Positions 36,990 to 50,030 of a DNA stretch of 64,000 nucleotides are shown here, one piece after another. The translations under genes were made by a program, and so were the position numbers. How positions within the stretch are numbered: position 1 is the first letter of the stretch; the number at the start of each line of letters is the position of its first letter. Source of the stretch: Elysia chlorotica (lineage: Eukaryota; Mollusca; Gastropoda; Plakobranchidae); NCBI GenBank assembly GCA_003991915.1, contig RQTK01000519.1, positions 284,413 through 348,412 on the forward strand. Direction: 5' to 3'. The notes under the pieces were generated by a model. It searched no databases, was not told the origin of the DNA, and saw nothing but the letters and a program-made list of their open reading frames with translations.

Positions 36990-37440
36990 CATCCATATAT
37001 CTCTGTCTGTTTATCTACCCCTGGACCACCGCCCCCCCCCCCACAACTTCCGATACATACATGTACTTTTAATGTCTTATATTTAGCGACATGATTGTTT
37101 TAGTTGTTCTTGCCTCTGAGAAAATTGCATCGTCGGTCGCATTTTACTAGCACCGACGGAAGTAGAAGGGTCCGAAAAAAATAAAACTAAAACTAAAGCG
37201 TCCACTTTTGTTCATTTTCTATTATTTGACAGGATCAGACAGAGTACCGTTATCCGTGTGACAGAATAGAACCATCAGAGGACGACGCGTAGTTTTGTTT
37301 ACTGCAGCCAATTATGATTTCCTCTCTTTACATCCATCTCCCATTTCGCTACCTCTCTCCCTCCATCTCTCTATCTCGCTCTACCTCTCTATCTCTCTCT
37401 GTTTCTCTGTCTATCTATCTATCCATCAATATATCTGTCA
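36460..37440. repeat. Tandem duplication of about 0.55 kb ending in pyrimidine microsatellite
   Basis: Copy A about 36,460-37,014 and copy B about 37,015-37,440. Both begin with CTACCCCTGGACCACCGC (part of the SINE head), share CACAACTTCCGATACATACA, CACCGACGGAAGTAGAAGGG and GACGACGCGTAG-type blocks, and end in CTATCTAT microsatellite. Copy B has lost about 55 bp near its start, replaced by a C run. Confidence 0.85.
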
Positions 37441-37480
37441 TTTTGTCTGTCTGTCTGCCTATCTGCATCTCTCCGCACCC

Positions 37481-37539
<59 letters not shown>
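37481..37539. repeat. (CT)n microsatellite
   Basis: Nearly pure CT run. Confidence 0.95.
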
Positions 37540-37544
<5 letters not shown>

Positions 37545-38437
37545 AACGTCTACGGTGCAATGACCGGCGACGCGTTTTGTGGCTTTATGTATTTCTTTCT
37601 TTCTTTCTTTTATTTTTTTCCTGGCTTTTTTGGGAAGCGATTGATAATTAAATGATATCCATTTTTTCCCGTAAATAGTCTTCTTTACACGTACATGTTC
37701 CAGAGTGATTGACTGATTGGTAGGGATCCGAGTTTAATTTCCCTTCAAATGACGAGGCTAGACCAACCATACATGTAGCAGAGGAAAGCCGTCTCCGCCC
37801 GTGCTGCCAGGTGGTATTCGATTGTTTGTGAGCCAAATTATTTTGTGTTGATTGTTATAATTCTAAGAAAGCATACCGGTTTGTCATTGAATATTGATAC
37901 TACACTATTCTCTTTTATTCATTATTTTTTAATAGACCATTTCGATGCTAATTTAAATTCTTAAATCTGCAATGTAGGTTAATTACAGTGTGTTACAGAA
38001 AAATCAATATAGATTTCACTTGTGCCATGAAAAAAAAATTCTACTTTCGTTTTTATTTTCTCCGGCGGTAACTTCAGTTTTATTTTTGTGTGGGTGTGAA
38101 CTGTGAATAACAGAAATCTGGGGGTGTGAACTCACTGAACTGTGAAATAGTGAAAAACAAAAGTTACAAAACAAACAAATCCATTAAAGTAAACGCAGAA
38201 GCTTGGTTTGATTCACAAAGTACCACCCATTTCTATTTGGCAGTTGACTTCACAGGTAAACAAGTTCATGTGCAGTGCAATTCACCAAAGTGCTAGTGAA
38301 AATGAAAGTGAAACGGTTTTGTTTTTAGCAGGTTAGCACAGTTAGATATAGATTCTACAGCTCTACTGTATAATTGTAAAGTTAAACATAAATAAAGCAA
38401 TATGTGTACATATAGATCTGTTCAAGAAGGATAGATA

Positions 38438-38887
38438 TCGCTTGGCCGGCACGAGTTTTGTGGTCCCTAGCCTGTGGGCGGAATTCGAGGGGTGAGTGGG
38501 TAGAATTCGATTAAATATATCGGAGTCAGTCAACCTGTGAAGAGAGAGAGAGACAGACAGAGCAAGCGAGTGTCAGAGACAAAGATAGTTTCAATTGCTT
38601 AAAAATCAATTTTATGTGTTTACAAGTGTATGCTTGTCCCCACCCGCATTATACCAGTGTTCAAACAAACTTATATGGAATAGGCCTACAATGATACAAT
38701 CAAATCGCTCCCTGTCTGTTTGTTCAAGTCAAACAAATTATGCCAATACAATTAAAAAAATAAAAAAAAAGACATAGAGTTCAGCTGGCCAGTATTTTAT
38801 TCAATTTTAATAATCGAATTCCGCCCGCCCAACCATTTGATCGCCCACAGGCTAGGGACCACAAAACTCAAGGAGTTTCGCTTGGCC
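38438..38887. mobile_element. Possible inverted-repeat element
   Basis: GAGTTTTGTGGTCCCTAGCC with TGTGGGCG at 38,453-38,480 is repeated in exact inverse at 38,842-38,869. Inside each arm a further GAATTCGA/TCGAATTC pair is inverted too. The direct repeat TCGCTTGGCC (38,438-38,447 and 38,878-38,887) lies a few bases outside the arms. It could be a non-autonomous DNA transposon with an eroded target duplication. No ORF. Confidence 0.5.
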
Positions 38888-39568
38888 TAAGAAATGTATG
38901 GATCTAGATTTATATACAAACAATTTACATGTAAACATACCATACCTGTAGGCCTACTGTATGAGGGTTAGACTAGCCAATGAATGATGTACATGTATTG
39001 TACGCCTATGGAAATGTGAAATCTAGACTTACAGCCAAGACAAACCAACCTTTATTTGTTTAAAATCTTTCATAGCGATCGTTTCCTCCGACTCTAATTT
39101 CTACCATTTTACTCCCTACAGTTGAGGTGTTTTTTACAATGTCCTGCCGATCTATAGGTTTCTTCTTCACTGCTCCATAAGTCCTTTGTTGTAACAATTT
39201 TAATTGAAAACAACGTGGGGTCCAAAATCACCGGTTGCGTTCCCCTTAAAAGGGGAGTCACACATTGTAACCACTGTAAATTATTTCGAGGAAGACTCTA
39301 CGAGACTGGTTAACCACCTGAGGACTTTTTATTGAGAAAGAGGGAGGGGGTGGGGATGGGGAAGGAATCGGAGAAGCAACTATGCTCATAGACAGGTTCT
39401 CTGTGATCCTGTTTCTTTTAAAACCACAGTTTCAACAAATATTGCAAATTATTGCCTCAATTGCTATTTGACAATTCTTCATATTTCACAGACCCTGAGT
39501 CTCTTATGGTTAGTTTATTAAATTAAGAGAGATTAAGTGATGTATATACCTTTTCATTGTTTGCAAAA

Positions 39569-42500
39569 ATGCAGAATAAAAAGATAATGCAAGAAAGAAA
39601 GATACAAACAGACAAAGAGGTGATGAAGCAGGTAGAGGAGGTTATCAAATTAAATTTGCTCGGCTAATTTTCATTATTTGTTTTGTTTTTCAATTTGGCA
39701 GAACTTTTCCCTCTCAAAAAAGGGTCTGATTGAAAAGCACCATACCCTATACCCAATGCCACATGGAGGCCTTTAAAAATTGGTCCATTGTAAGATGGAG
39801 GACGGTATGAATTTTCTTTCTGTTCTTGGATTTTAACTATTTTTGTAATATTCATAACTATAAACCATGAAATATATGAGTAAAATAATTATACTCTGTT
39901 AATGTCTTTTAGCAAGTTTTGCTACCCTTCATTAACTTTTGTTTATTACAATTGAGGACTTAGGAGTCCAAAAAGTGTCCTGTATTTCTAGGAAAGATGG
40001 CAGGAAAATTATCAAAGAAGAAAAAATGAAATTGGATATATATATACACACAATTAGCATTACTATTTGAATTAGCAATGTACTCATTTGGACATTTAAA
40101 AGATGATCTTCAATTAATATATCTATAGGATGAGTCTAATGACTAATAGTCAAATTAAATTCATTTTCATATAGAATACTAGAGACAAATTATTTAAATT
40201 ATGGATACTTTTTTATTTTTTCATAAATAAAAATATACATTTTTTTATATTTTTATCCAGGACAGGAATACAGAAATTCTACCTCGGAGACAAACATTAA
40301 GTAAGGTCAGTATGTAACCAAAATTGATTTATATATGGCTGTGAGTGAGAGAATTACCAACTGGACTGTTTTCAAGGTTTGTCTCAAATAAAGTAACACA
40401 TGAACCAGGAGCCTACACGTTGTTGGTTTGTTTTTTTCAGTACCTGTCTCACTGCAATGTTTTTTACTCATATGGTGATCATTGATTTGTACAGCTTTGC
40501 AACACTGAACTTTGTTTTTTCAATATGAATATTATGTTTTATGAGACATACGTTATACTATGGAATTATGAATGGACAAATAATAAACCTTGTACAATGT
40601 ATTGAGTCACACTTGTACTAAGTGATTAAAAGTTCTTAATTGAATATATGTCTTTTGAGAAAGTATCTGCTGTGGTTGTTAACTACTTATGCGAAGTCAT
40701 ATTCCTCATGAATACTAGTAAACAAGATTTAAAAATTTAAGTTTTAGTGAAGAAGCTCGTATACTGGAGCAGGAGTCAACTTCATGGTAAAATATCTGTT
40801 GCGATGGCAATGCAAGACTTGAAGAATGCATTTAAAATATTTTTATATTTTCTCCATGTGTCCATCTATGTACATGTAAATGTATGTTTATTTTCACATG
40901 TATCTATGCATTCTTCAATCCATCCAGGAGGCATGGTCCACAGATCATCATACATGTTCAGTCTGTGGTAAAGGATGTGCTGAATGTGTGACTATCTGTG
41001 GAAGTAGTGTTGATAGCCAGAGGTAAGAAAGTGCATCAGATAAAACCAGCTGTAAATTTAAACAATACCAAAATTAGAGCATTTACAAGTATTGTTTCTG
41101 TAGTATCTTGCTGAGAACTGGACTTATAAGTACATTGTATAATCTATCATTTTAGATGTTCATTTTTCAACTACTGTGTAATGTAAAGCTGTTTGACTGA
41201 ATTAAAGGCCCAGGTCGCTAAGTCCCCTTGCTTACCAGCAAACCACATCCAGCCTCCACTGCTTTCTTCGTCACTGTTTAAGGAGGGACCACCTCTAGGT
41301 CTAGTGGATAGCTGCAGTTTATTCTGGTATTGTCGCTGCTTCTTAGGACTTGTTTGAATCATTAAGGCCCCAATTTAGCCTGCATTATCTTCATTGGACT
41401 TCAGTTCATTCAAAGATAATTTTTAATCACAAAATTATGTTTTTAATTAATGTAGTTACAATTTCAAATTTTATACCCTGTAGACACCAAAGTTGTGAAA
41501 TCATGAATTCATTTAAATTTTTATTTCCCTCCTCTCAACTACCTTCCGGTAGTAAAATAAACGTGAAGGAAGTGTCAACCCAGACTGAATTCTTTGAACA
41601 GAGTGGAACTCCTGACAAGTACAGCCAAGGCTCAAGAATTCGTGTAGATCTTCCAGATGTTGTGTCCTCGGTTAAAACTCCTGTGTCAAAATCAAGTGGA
41701 CCGCCACCACCCCCTCCCCCTCCTCCACCTCCTCCTCCGCCTCCCCCTCCATTATCCTTGCAAAACCCAGTCTCTGCTTTGACTTTGATTAAAAAGAAAA
41801 AAGGGAATCAAAAACGAAGGGTGAGTTTATTAAGTGTGTGACCCATTCTTGAAGCTTATTTTTTGTTTGGTGTTTGTGTCAAATTGAAAAGATGTGTGAA
41901 TGATTTTGAAAAAAAGTATAATAAAGCTCTCTTTTCTTTTGACACTTTTGCAAAGTCACGGTGAACAAATTATTTTTGTACAGTTCAAAAATGGTAAAAA
42001 ATTAAAAGAAGTGACTTCAAGAAAACTTCTTGAATTTTCATGTCCTAAAATTGATATTTTTTTAATACCATTTCATCTTTAAGTTTTTAAGTAACTTATT
42101 TTTGCAATGACATTGTGCCTTTTTAGCATATGAATATATGTAACCAAATCCATATATTTCAGTCGACCGGTGTGACTATCATCCCCGAAATAACAGCTGC
42201 CCAGATCAAGAGTGTCAAACTCAAGAAAACAGAGAATCGTGTTCTAGGAACAAACGCTGTTCAAGATGTGAGTAAGCCTGCAAATGTCAGACTGAGAAAA
42301 ATATGCCACTGACGTATTAACATTGTTGATTATTGACAGGTCATTAGTATTCAGTAATCCTTTTTAACCTGGAACAACATTCCTCCTGTGTGTCTCTGAC
42401 TGAAAGGATTATGCCTTAAGAACCCTTGTAGCCCATATTGAAAGTTCTACAATACAAAAATAAAAAATATCAGCTGAGGATTAAACCTTTGACCTCCTAC

Positions 42501-45500
42501 TCGTCAATCCTGAGTACTATTAATAGAAATATCTGGCGCCTTATATTGCTAAAAATGCAATCTTCGAATTAATGTTATGTCCCATAGGTTTCCTACAGAG
42601 ATGGGGGGGGGGGGGGGGGAGGCGAAAGCAGCGAACCTTGGACCTAGTGCTCCTCAGTCTTAAGCACCGGAGACTGAGCTATCTTTATCCCCCTGCTAAA
42701 CCAAGGCTGATTATAGTATATTTAAATTTAATTACATCTACATCCCGCAAATTTGAACTCCTGCCGAGTATTGCACCATCTGCTTGAGAGCGCAGGCCAA
42801 GACTGGGCGGTAATGATCAGATTATCGAGCGAAGCACCGTCAGTTACCGAATGTGTCAGCCTACTATCCAAATAAACTCAGTACATTGTAAAAGTGAGCC
42901 AATTTCAATTACAAGCCCACATTCACATGAACAGACATGCAATGTGGCTAGCGCCTGTTTCACATTAGTATGTGTGTGTATATCTGTCTTTGTGTCTCGT
43001 GATGCGGCGTTTGACACTTCTGTGTGAATCCGTAAAAGCATTGCTTTCATCACCATTTTCCCACACTTTAATGGTTCAACAGTCTTCATACACAGGGACT
43101 AAACGTCAGCCCTTTCCTTTGTTAGAGATTCAGCTATCATCAGTGATACAACCATGATAATGTGACAGGAAGGCTGAGAATCCTACTCATTGATTTCCTT
43201 GGCTGACATTTTTAAGAGCCTGTACACCCATTCACAAGTTTCTCACGTGATAGAAAAAGGAGGAAAAAATAATGAATGAAGGCCCACTACTAATGGCAGT
43301 TACTCGGCACACCGCACTGCCCAGTTGGGTGGTGCTAAGTCAGTTGAGTGGCAGCGAGCGGAACCAGTAGTTCTTTCACAGCGGGGCAGTCAACTGGCAC
43401 GCCACGCTTAATGGGTTAAATTGCTTATGGTACTGCATTTATAACGCAGAGTGATAGTTCTCTTTCCCCCCCCCCCAACCTCTTTCTTATTTAAGATTAG
43501 AGATTCAGGCTATCATCAGTGATATAGCCGTCATAATGTGACAGGAAGGCTGAGAATCCTCCAAACTACTCATTGATTTCATTGGCTGATATTACAAGAG
43601 CCTGTACACCCATTCACAAGTTTCTCACGTGATAGAAAAAGGAGGAAAATAGAATGAATGAAGGCCCACTACTAATGGCAGTTACTCGGCACACCGCATT
43701 GCCCAGTTGGGAGGTGCCAAGTCAGTTGAGTGGCAGCGAGCGGAACCCGTAGTTCTTTCACAGCGAGGCAGTCAACTGGCACGCCACGCTAAATGGATTA
43801 AATTGCTTATGGTACTGCATTTATAACGCAGAGTGATAGTTCTCTTTCCTCCCCTTCTCCACCCCCCCGCCCCAACCTCTTTCTTATTTAAGATTTTTTA
43901 TGTATTTTGCAGACTTCCTCAAGGGACGGGCAGCCTCTTGTATCACTGAAAGATCTACAAAAAATATCATTACGTAAAACTCCCGCCTCTGCCTCTAAGA
44001 CATCATTTGAACCAACCACAAATGGCTGTGAAAATCGGTAAGGCTGTGACCCCTCATCCACGAGCGTCATATTATTGATTTCAGTGACATTTTTACTGTC
44101 CATTTTTTGTTTGTAATTTTTTTAAATTGGACAACAGTGTTTACTTACCCACTAAACCAATTATTAAGTTTTGCTTTTGAATTAGGCATAGTGTTTGAGA
44201 AATACTTCTCATTCATCTGTACTGGACTGTATTTATATGGACTTCATCAAAACTCAACTTCTACGATGGAAATATATTCGCACTCAAATAATACATGTAG
44301 ATGCTGTCTTAGATTGTGATGTTCTGGTTCCTTATGTTTTATCATGTTCTTGGATGGGCTGTTCAGTCTGATTTAATCTTCATCCCACAGGCCTGAAGAG
44401 GTTGTGGATGTTCGACAATTCTTAAAGAGGACTAGGCTGAGAAGGTGAGTTTTTTTAAATTACAATAATAATCTTTTCTCTTTTGAGTTATAGTTTGTAG
44501 AAGCCATCAAGGCTGAAATTTATTTTATGCAAGTATGAAAAGAATCGATTAGGTAGGGAAAAATTTCCGTGATAACAAACTTATGAATCTGTTTGTCATA
44601 AGTAAAACGGTAATAATTGAAATTGTGTTTAGCCAAAACGAGAAAGTGGCTGAGTGTACAGAGAAAACAGGATAGGATCCAACTCGAGCCACGAGGGACA
44701 ACTAATTCAATAGACCTTTTTTTTTCAAACAGAAACCGTCCTGCATTCACTCTCTGAGTTCCCTGGTCTGAGTATGAAGTATTATGCCTCAGATTCAATC
44801 TAACATCTTGTTTTATTTTAAATCCCTAGTTGCGAACTTTTATTATATATTGTTTTATTTTAAATTCCTATTTTATTTTACATTTCTCTTTCTATAACAA
44901 TTAGCTGACTTTTACTATATACAAGCTTTCTTTACTTAAATCTTCCGGCATCTTATCATTTCATCTCTCGTTTCAACAGAAGTCCTGGTGGAACGCCATT
45001 GCCTGCAGAGAAAAAAGCAGAGACGAAGATTTCAAGCACTCCTGTTTCTTTTAGGAGCTCAAAGAATGTATGTGTGAGATTTTCATAGGCAGTAGAAAAT
45101 ACATTGGAAACGGTGTAATGTCACTTGTTGGAGAATGGATTAAAACTTGGAGTTTGGACTGGGGGATCCGAATCACAGTGTAATCCGCTTAAGGGGACGG
45201 GCAGATCCTAAGAGGGACATTCTTTGTTATGCACTTTAGCTAGTTTTAACTGGAAATGGAATCATTGAAATCAGAACCTTCAAAAATGTAGGAAACAATG
45301 TATTTTTTTCAGTTTTGTCACATGGTTGCCGTGGTGAGGCCACCATATTGGATTTTGGGTTACAAAAACCAGTGAATTTAAAAATCCATCTTGTACTACA
45401 GTTCTTTATCTAGGTGAACGGTTATTGACTAGTAACCAATATTGGAAGACATACTCTCTCCCTCTCTCTCTCTCTGTCTCACTTCTTTTCTTCACTCTTC

Positions 45501-45572
45501 TCTCTCTCTCACTCAATCTGATCCTTCCCATCTCCCTCTCTCCCCTTCCCTCTCTCTCACTCTCTCTCTTTC

Positions 45573-45610
<38 letters not shown>

Positions 45611-45847
45611 CTTCCCTCTCTTTTTCTCAACTTTCTTCTCTTTGTCTTATTCAGTTTTCTCTCCTTTTGTGTATGTCTCTCATTTGCTTGAAGGGATTAT
45701 TTTTTAGAAATGAGGAATGATCAGAATATGTTTGATTTATTTGCTATACATTATACTATAATCAGTTATTCTTTTTGTTAAGCATTAAGTTTATTGTTTG
45801 TCGTTTTTTTTAATTAACAGAATCAAACCACAATGACTTTGCAATAA
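39569..45847 (+). CDS. Small polyproline/WH2-motif actin-regulator-like protein (shootin-1-like, tentative)
   Basis: Exons in consistent phase: 39,569 or 39,575-39,631; 40,261-40,305; 40,928-41,022; 41,553-41,820; 42,163-42,267; 43,913-44,037; 44,391-44,444; 44,980-45,067; 45,821-45,847 (ends TMTLQ, TAA). About 290 residues. Order: a charged helix (NKKIMQERKIQTDKEVMK); a cysteine-rich stretch CSVCGKGCAECVTIC; VSTQTEFFEQ; 17 prolines; NPVSALTLIKKKKGNQKRR; then WH2/beta-thymosin-like motifs QIKSVKLKKTENR and DLQKISLRKT and a basic LKRTRLRRSPGGTPLP. Polyproline followed by WH2 is the arrangement of profilin- and G-actin-binding regulators. The proline run followed by NP..SL...I+K resembles shootin-1, but the coiled coil of that family is absent here, so 39,569 ATG may be a true start or upstream exons may be missing. 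The intron before 43,913 holds a tandem duplication. Confidence 0.7.
41553..41820 (+). CDS. Polyproline exon
   Basis: Starts in phase 2 (completing Ser) and ends at KRR before gtgagt. The proline run is 41,701-41,751, encoded by mixed CCN codons, which argues for selection on the protein and not simple slippage. It is flanked by acidic/polar sequence and then a lysine-rich block. Confidence 0.8.
42600..42720 (-). mobile_element. tRNA-like SINE head fragment
   Basis: Minus-strand TAGCTCAGTCTCCGGTGC (A-box-like) and CCAAGGTTCG (B-box-like) in the intron after 42,267, preceded by a G run at 42,603-42,619. Degenerate. Confidence 0.45.
43122..43896. repeat. 375-bp tandem duplication just upstream of an exon
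   Basis: Copies 43,122-43,496 and 43,497-43,896, with the same start (TTAGAGATTCAG) and the same end (C run, CCAACCTCTTTCTTATTTAA). The second copy runs to within 16 bases of the exon at 43,913, so its pyrimidine end forms part of the active 3' splice-site region, while the first copy carries a decoy tract without the final AG. Confidence 0.9.
45455..45630. repeat. (CT)n microsatellite
   Basis: Pyrimidine-rich CT run, interrupted. It lies in the last intron of the polyproline gene (45,068-45,820). Its Ser/Leu and Arg/Glu ORFs are artefacts. Confidence 0.9.
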
Positions 45848-48800
45848 GAATCAAATTTTAACAGACAAACAGGGGAAAAAATAACCTATGCTCTTGCAAC
45901 ATTGTTTTATGACGAAGTTTGAATAATCAGACTTTGGCTTTTGTAGGTTTTGGCTGTAATGGTAGTATGAAATAACTAAAGTAAAGTAAATAATAATCTT
46001 TACTTGAATTTGAAATATATCAAGATTTCTTGAAAAATAATAATAGGCTGACATTATTTAGATAACAGGTTTATCCAAATAGTGAAAACATGGGGGTTTT
46101 GACTACTTAGATAACAGGTTATCCAAATAATAAAAATATTTAGATAACAGGTTATGAAAATTAATAATAGAAAAAGGGGGTGGGTAACTAATAAAGTGAG
46201 AAGTTGGAGTTTAGACTATTTAAATAGCAGGTTATCCAAATAATGAAAGCAAGGGGGCTTTGACTATTTAGATAACATTTTTAATGTAAAGTTTGATGTT
46301 ATTTGAGTACTTACACTTTATAAAAAGTTTATTATGATTGATTTCTTTTCTTTTTTTTTGTATGTATTAAGTACTTACAGTTACTCTCACTGTTGTTATT
46401 ATTATAAACTTGGGATAAAACAAACTTTTACTTTATGCTGTACAAAAATGATATATCTTAAGTGCATTTTACTGTACATGTTCCACAAATTAGTGCATAA
46501 TTTTGTACAGATTACATATTTTGGACTGTAACACTGGTGTTACTATGATTTTGATGGCTATGATTGAGAGTTCACGAATTGTAAAAAATACTTCTATGTG
46601 TTCTACACATACCACTAACATTTCATAAACTTGACGCCATTTTTAATTGAAAAGGTTTACATTATGTATTATGTGACTTGGACACCCTAGTTCCAAAAGA
46701 GAGAAAAAAGTTAGAGTGAAATCTAACTAGCAGGGGTGCATAGGAGAGAGGAAAGCCTTGGGACAGAAAGGGAGAGAAGAATACAAAGCCTTGTGAGAGA
46801 GATAGAGAGAGAGGAGAAATAGAATTGGAAAGACAGAAAGATAGAAAGAGAAGCAGTAAACCAAGCGAAAGAGGGGGAAAAAAACAGAGAAGAGGGTTGT
46901 GAGGGAAAGATTAGACAGAGAGAGAAGGAAAACTGAGCAGGAGAGAATGAGAGAGACTAGCTGAGATATTCTAGTATTGTCAAGACAATTTGTTTGTTCC
47001 TCTCAGTCAAAAAAATCATAGTGAATCTTTGTGTTGGACTAGATCTATTTAAGTATTGATATACGTTTGCCTTATGGATGGTATTTCTATAGTTTTTGCA
47101 ACTGCAACTCACCAATTAGAATAAAAAAAGTGAAAGATCATTGCGCTATATTATTTTTATTTTTTTAATGTAGTGATCATATACTTTTATTTTTCTGCAA
47201 AGTAGAATTATTATAGAACAAGAATATTTTTTATTAGGATTAATTTTTTGTGTTGGACAGTTTCAGGTTCAAATTTGCATGACAATGTGAAAGATGTATA
47301 GAGGGCACTTCTTTTCTGCTTACTTATTTTTTTTTTTGTGAGATTGCAACACTCTCCTTCGTCTCCAGACAACATCAACATTAATTTTTTAGAATTAGGA
47401 AACTAAGGCTGCAGATTTTAATTGTATTTTAATTTTTATGCGGAAAGTTTTATATCAATTGCATGTATTTTAGTTTGCACTATTGTAAATACTCATTATT
47501 AAAATTAAATATTGTAATCAAATTTCAAAGGAAAGGATTATTCCGGTTCAGTGTTTCTATATGGAGCTAATACTCTTAACCAAAGCTCTCCCAACAAAAG
47601 TAAACCCATTTGATAATATACTTGCATAATATCTCTCAATTTCAAAATGCCTGAATTCCATGACCTTTTTGAAGATTTTGTTCAAAAAGAAAAATTAATT
47701 TGAAAAATGTGGGCTTGAACAAACGACTGACTCGTGTTATGAAAGTATGACATAGTATGAAGAATTATATTTTGAAAAAAAAAAAAAAAGGTTTGGTCCT
47801 TAAACATGCAGACCTACTCACTCTTTTCAAAATCCTGTACAAGCAATTTTTATTTTAGAAATAGAACACTCCAGTTTGTGTCAGTGTCACATGTTAGTGT
47901 CAAATAGAACACTCCAGTTACTCCAGAACTGTTGCCCAATATGTTTTATTTTGCACTACTTGCTATATGTTGGAAGGCTACAAGAAATAATTTGTTTTAT
48001 CCTGATTTTTTGTGTGTGTGAAGTTGGTGACTTAAATGAAACCTGGAGGTCTAATCGTCTCTTATAAAGAGGACCTATTATCACTTGTGTTGTATCGATA
48101 AAAGAATATTATATGTATACATGTATATAAACTCAATAGTGTCATAATATTCAATAACCAGCGAAGTAACATGTCGCAGAAATTTCATTTACATTTTTGA
48201 AATGTGTTTATTTCTTACCTCTTGGTCAACTATTTGGTCTTTCAAATGATGAATATACTGTCTTGCATCTTGTACGGCTATTGCATTGTCACTTTCCTTG
48301 ATATGATGTGCCCTATAACATTTCTTGTACTTATGAATTATGTCAGCCAATTTTTTTTCTGTCTATTTCTAAAAAGTGAAAATTGTTGGCATGTTGCCAT
48401 CCTTTTTTCTTCTTTATGCTTATTCTCAAAAAAATGTTTGTGTCAACAATGTACTTATCATAAACAGATTGTGCAATCTTTTAACATGGATATATTGCTG
48501 CATGTTCATCCTTTCAGTGTTTTTGACAATGCTTTTATTTTATGTCATCGTTTGTTTTAAAAGCTGATGATGAACTGTATGATGGTTGTCAAACATGTTT
48601 TTAAATTTAAGTAGACCAGCACAAATGTATTATTTTTTTTCTGAAATGGTATAGAACCATGATCAGTTTTTGCATATGGATGTGTCCATATACATATATA
48701 TGTGCAGGTGAACAAGTTTCCTACTAATTTTTTTTTAACAAAAACAGTGATCAGTTCTAGAAGAAGGATGTACATGTAAGAGTTTTTGAAATAACATCTA

Positions 48801-49250
48801 AGTTGTGCTCTCAGTGTAGTTTGCTGGTTTATCAACATTCGGGGCATAGTTGCAGTCAAAAGCTATTTTTAAAGATGATGTGTATTTCTTCAGAAACGTT
48901 TGTTTTTGGTGGGTTGTTTTTTTTTAAACTTAAATAAGTTTTCAAAATAAATTTCAATAAATTCATCATGCATGGTATTCTCCATGGGATTTTTTTGGTG
49001 TGTTTTTGTTTTGTTGTTTTCTTGTGTTTAATTTTGTGTTTTTTTTTTCTTTATGTTGCTTCTGTTATTGGAGGAGGGTGAGCGTGAGTCTATTAAATTT
49101 TTCAACAAAGATATTATGTATATGGTTAGCAATAGGAGAACAAAAACATAAAAAAAAAGACTATACTCACTTTCAAAGAAAAGAAATAACCAAGGTAGAA
49201 TAGAAAGAAATGTTGACGTGTAAGTTTGCATTAGTTATAAAGAAGGAATT
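45848..49250. other. Intergenic AT-rich region
   Basis: Between the polyproline gene and LINE debris. Contains the 46.05-46.28 kb minisatellite and a purine-rich GA stretch about 46,690-46,960. No credible exon was seen; the ORFs here are AT-rich and lack splice context. Confidence 0.6.
46050..46280. repeat. Degenerate minisatellite
   Basis: About five units based on TATTTAGATAACAGGTTATC followed by CAAATAATGAAA and a G run. Unit spacing is irregular (about 35-80 bp). Confidence 0.85.
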
Positions 49251-49439
49251 GAATAGTTTATTTGGGATCGCACACCAGGTGAGTACAAAAGTGTCAATAT
49301 ATGTGTACCCGTGACCAATAAATGGGGGATAGATTATTGTCCAATACATCCTAATGCCGACTGGTTAGTTCAGCGAAAGAAGAATGACGCCCCTTACTCT
49401 GAAGCCAATTGGTAAAATAATGAAACCAGTACAAAAATA

Positions 49440-49960
49440 AAAAGTGGCAAGACATGTGGACCAACAACCCCAAAGGAAGGTTCTTCCACGCCATCGCTCC
49501 ACAGGTAGGTAAAAATATACTCAACTTCAATGCCACAAACAATAAAATCAATAGAGCCAGACTTGGAGCCCCAATCCTTAAGATTATCAGGAAATGTGAA
49601 TACTGTAGCACCACACCATATACGATTCAATATATAAAAGAAACATGTCCAGCCCACACCCCAACAAGAGAAACACTAAAAAGTCAATGCACGAAAGAAA
49701 ACATCCAATTCAAAGCAGAAGAAGTGCTCAAACCAAGGAGCTCATCGACGATAACCAACATGGTTAAAAAACTACTAAGAGGCCTGAAAAGTCCCCTCTA
49801 AACAACATCAACCGAGACATACCACCGCCCCCCTTTTTTCCCCCTACCCCAAATAGGAAACCCCCCCCCCCAAAAAAACAAAAAAAAAAAACAAAAAAAA
49901 AACAACAAAAAACAACAACCCAACAACAGCAACAACAAAAAACGAAATGCGACAAAATCA
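49440..49960 (+). mobile_element. LINE 3' end of a second type (RNase H/zinc-type tail) with A-rich terminus
   Basis: ORF 49,454-49,801 contains WTNNPKGRFFHAI, NKINRARLGAPILK and a cysteine/histidine cluster C-x2-C...C-x-x-H (KCEYCSTT...KETCPAHT), as in the C-terminal tail of Jockey/I/R1-type LINE ORF2. It is followed by a C run and a long A-rich tail with scattered C (49,870-49,960). Only the very end of the element remains, and the left boundary is unclear. Confidence 0.65.
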
Positions 49961-50030
49961 CGACGGGAAAGCCAGTGGCAAAACCTTGTCCTAGGCAAAG
50001 AGATTCCCTTATAAATAACATAGGCAAAAA

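Noticed and set aside
40748-40785. Extra exon of the polyproline gene (EEARILEQEST)
   Set aside because: Flanked by AG and GT, but neither reading restores the phase needed by the exon at 40,928, and the gene splices in phase without it.
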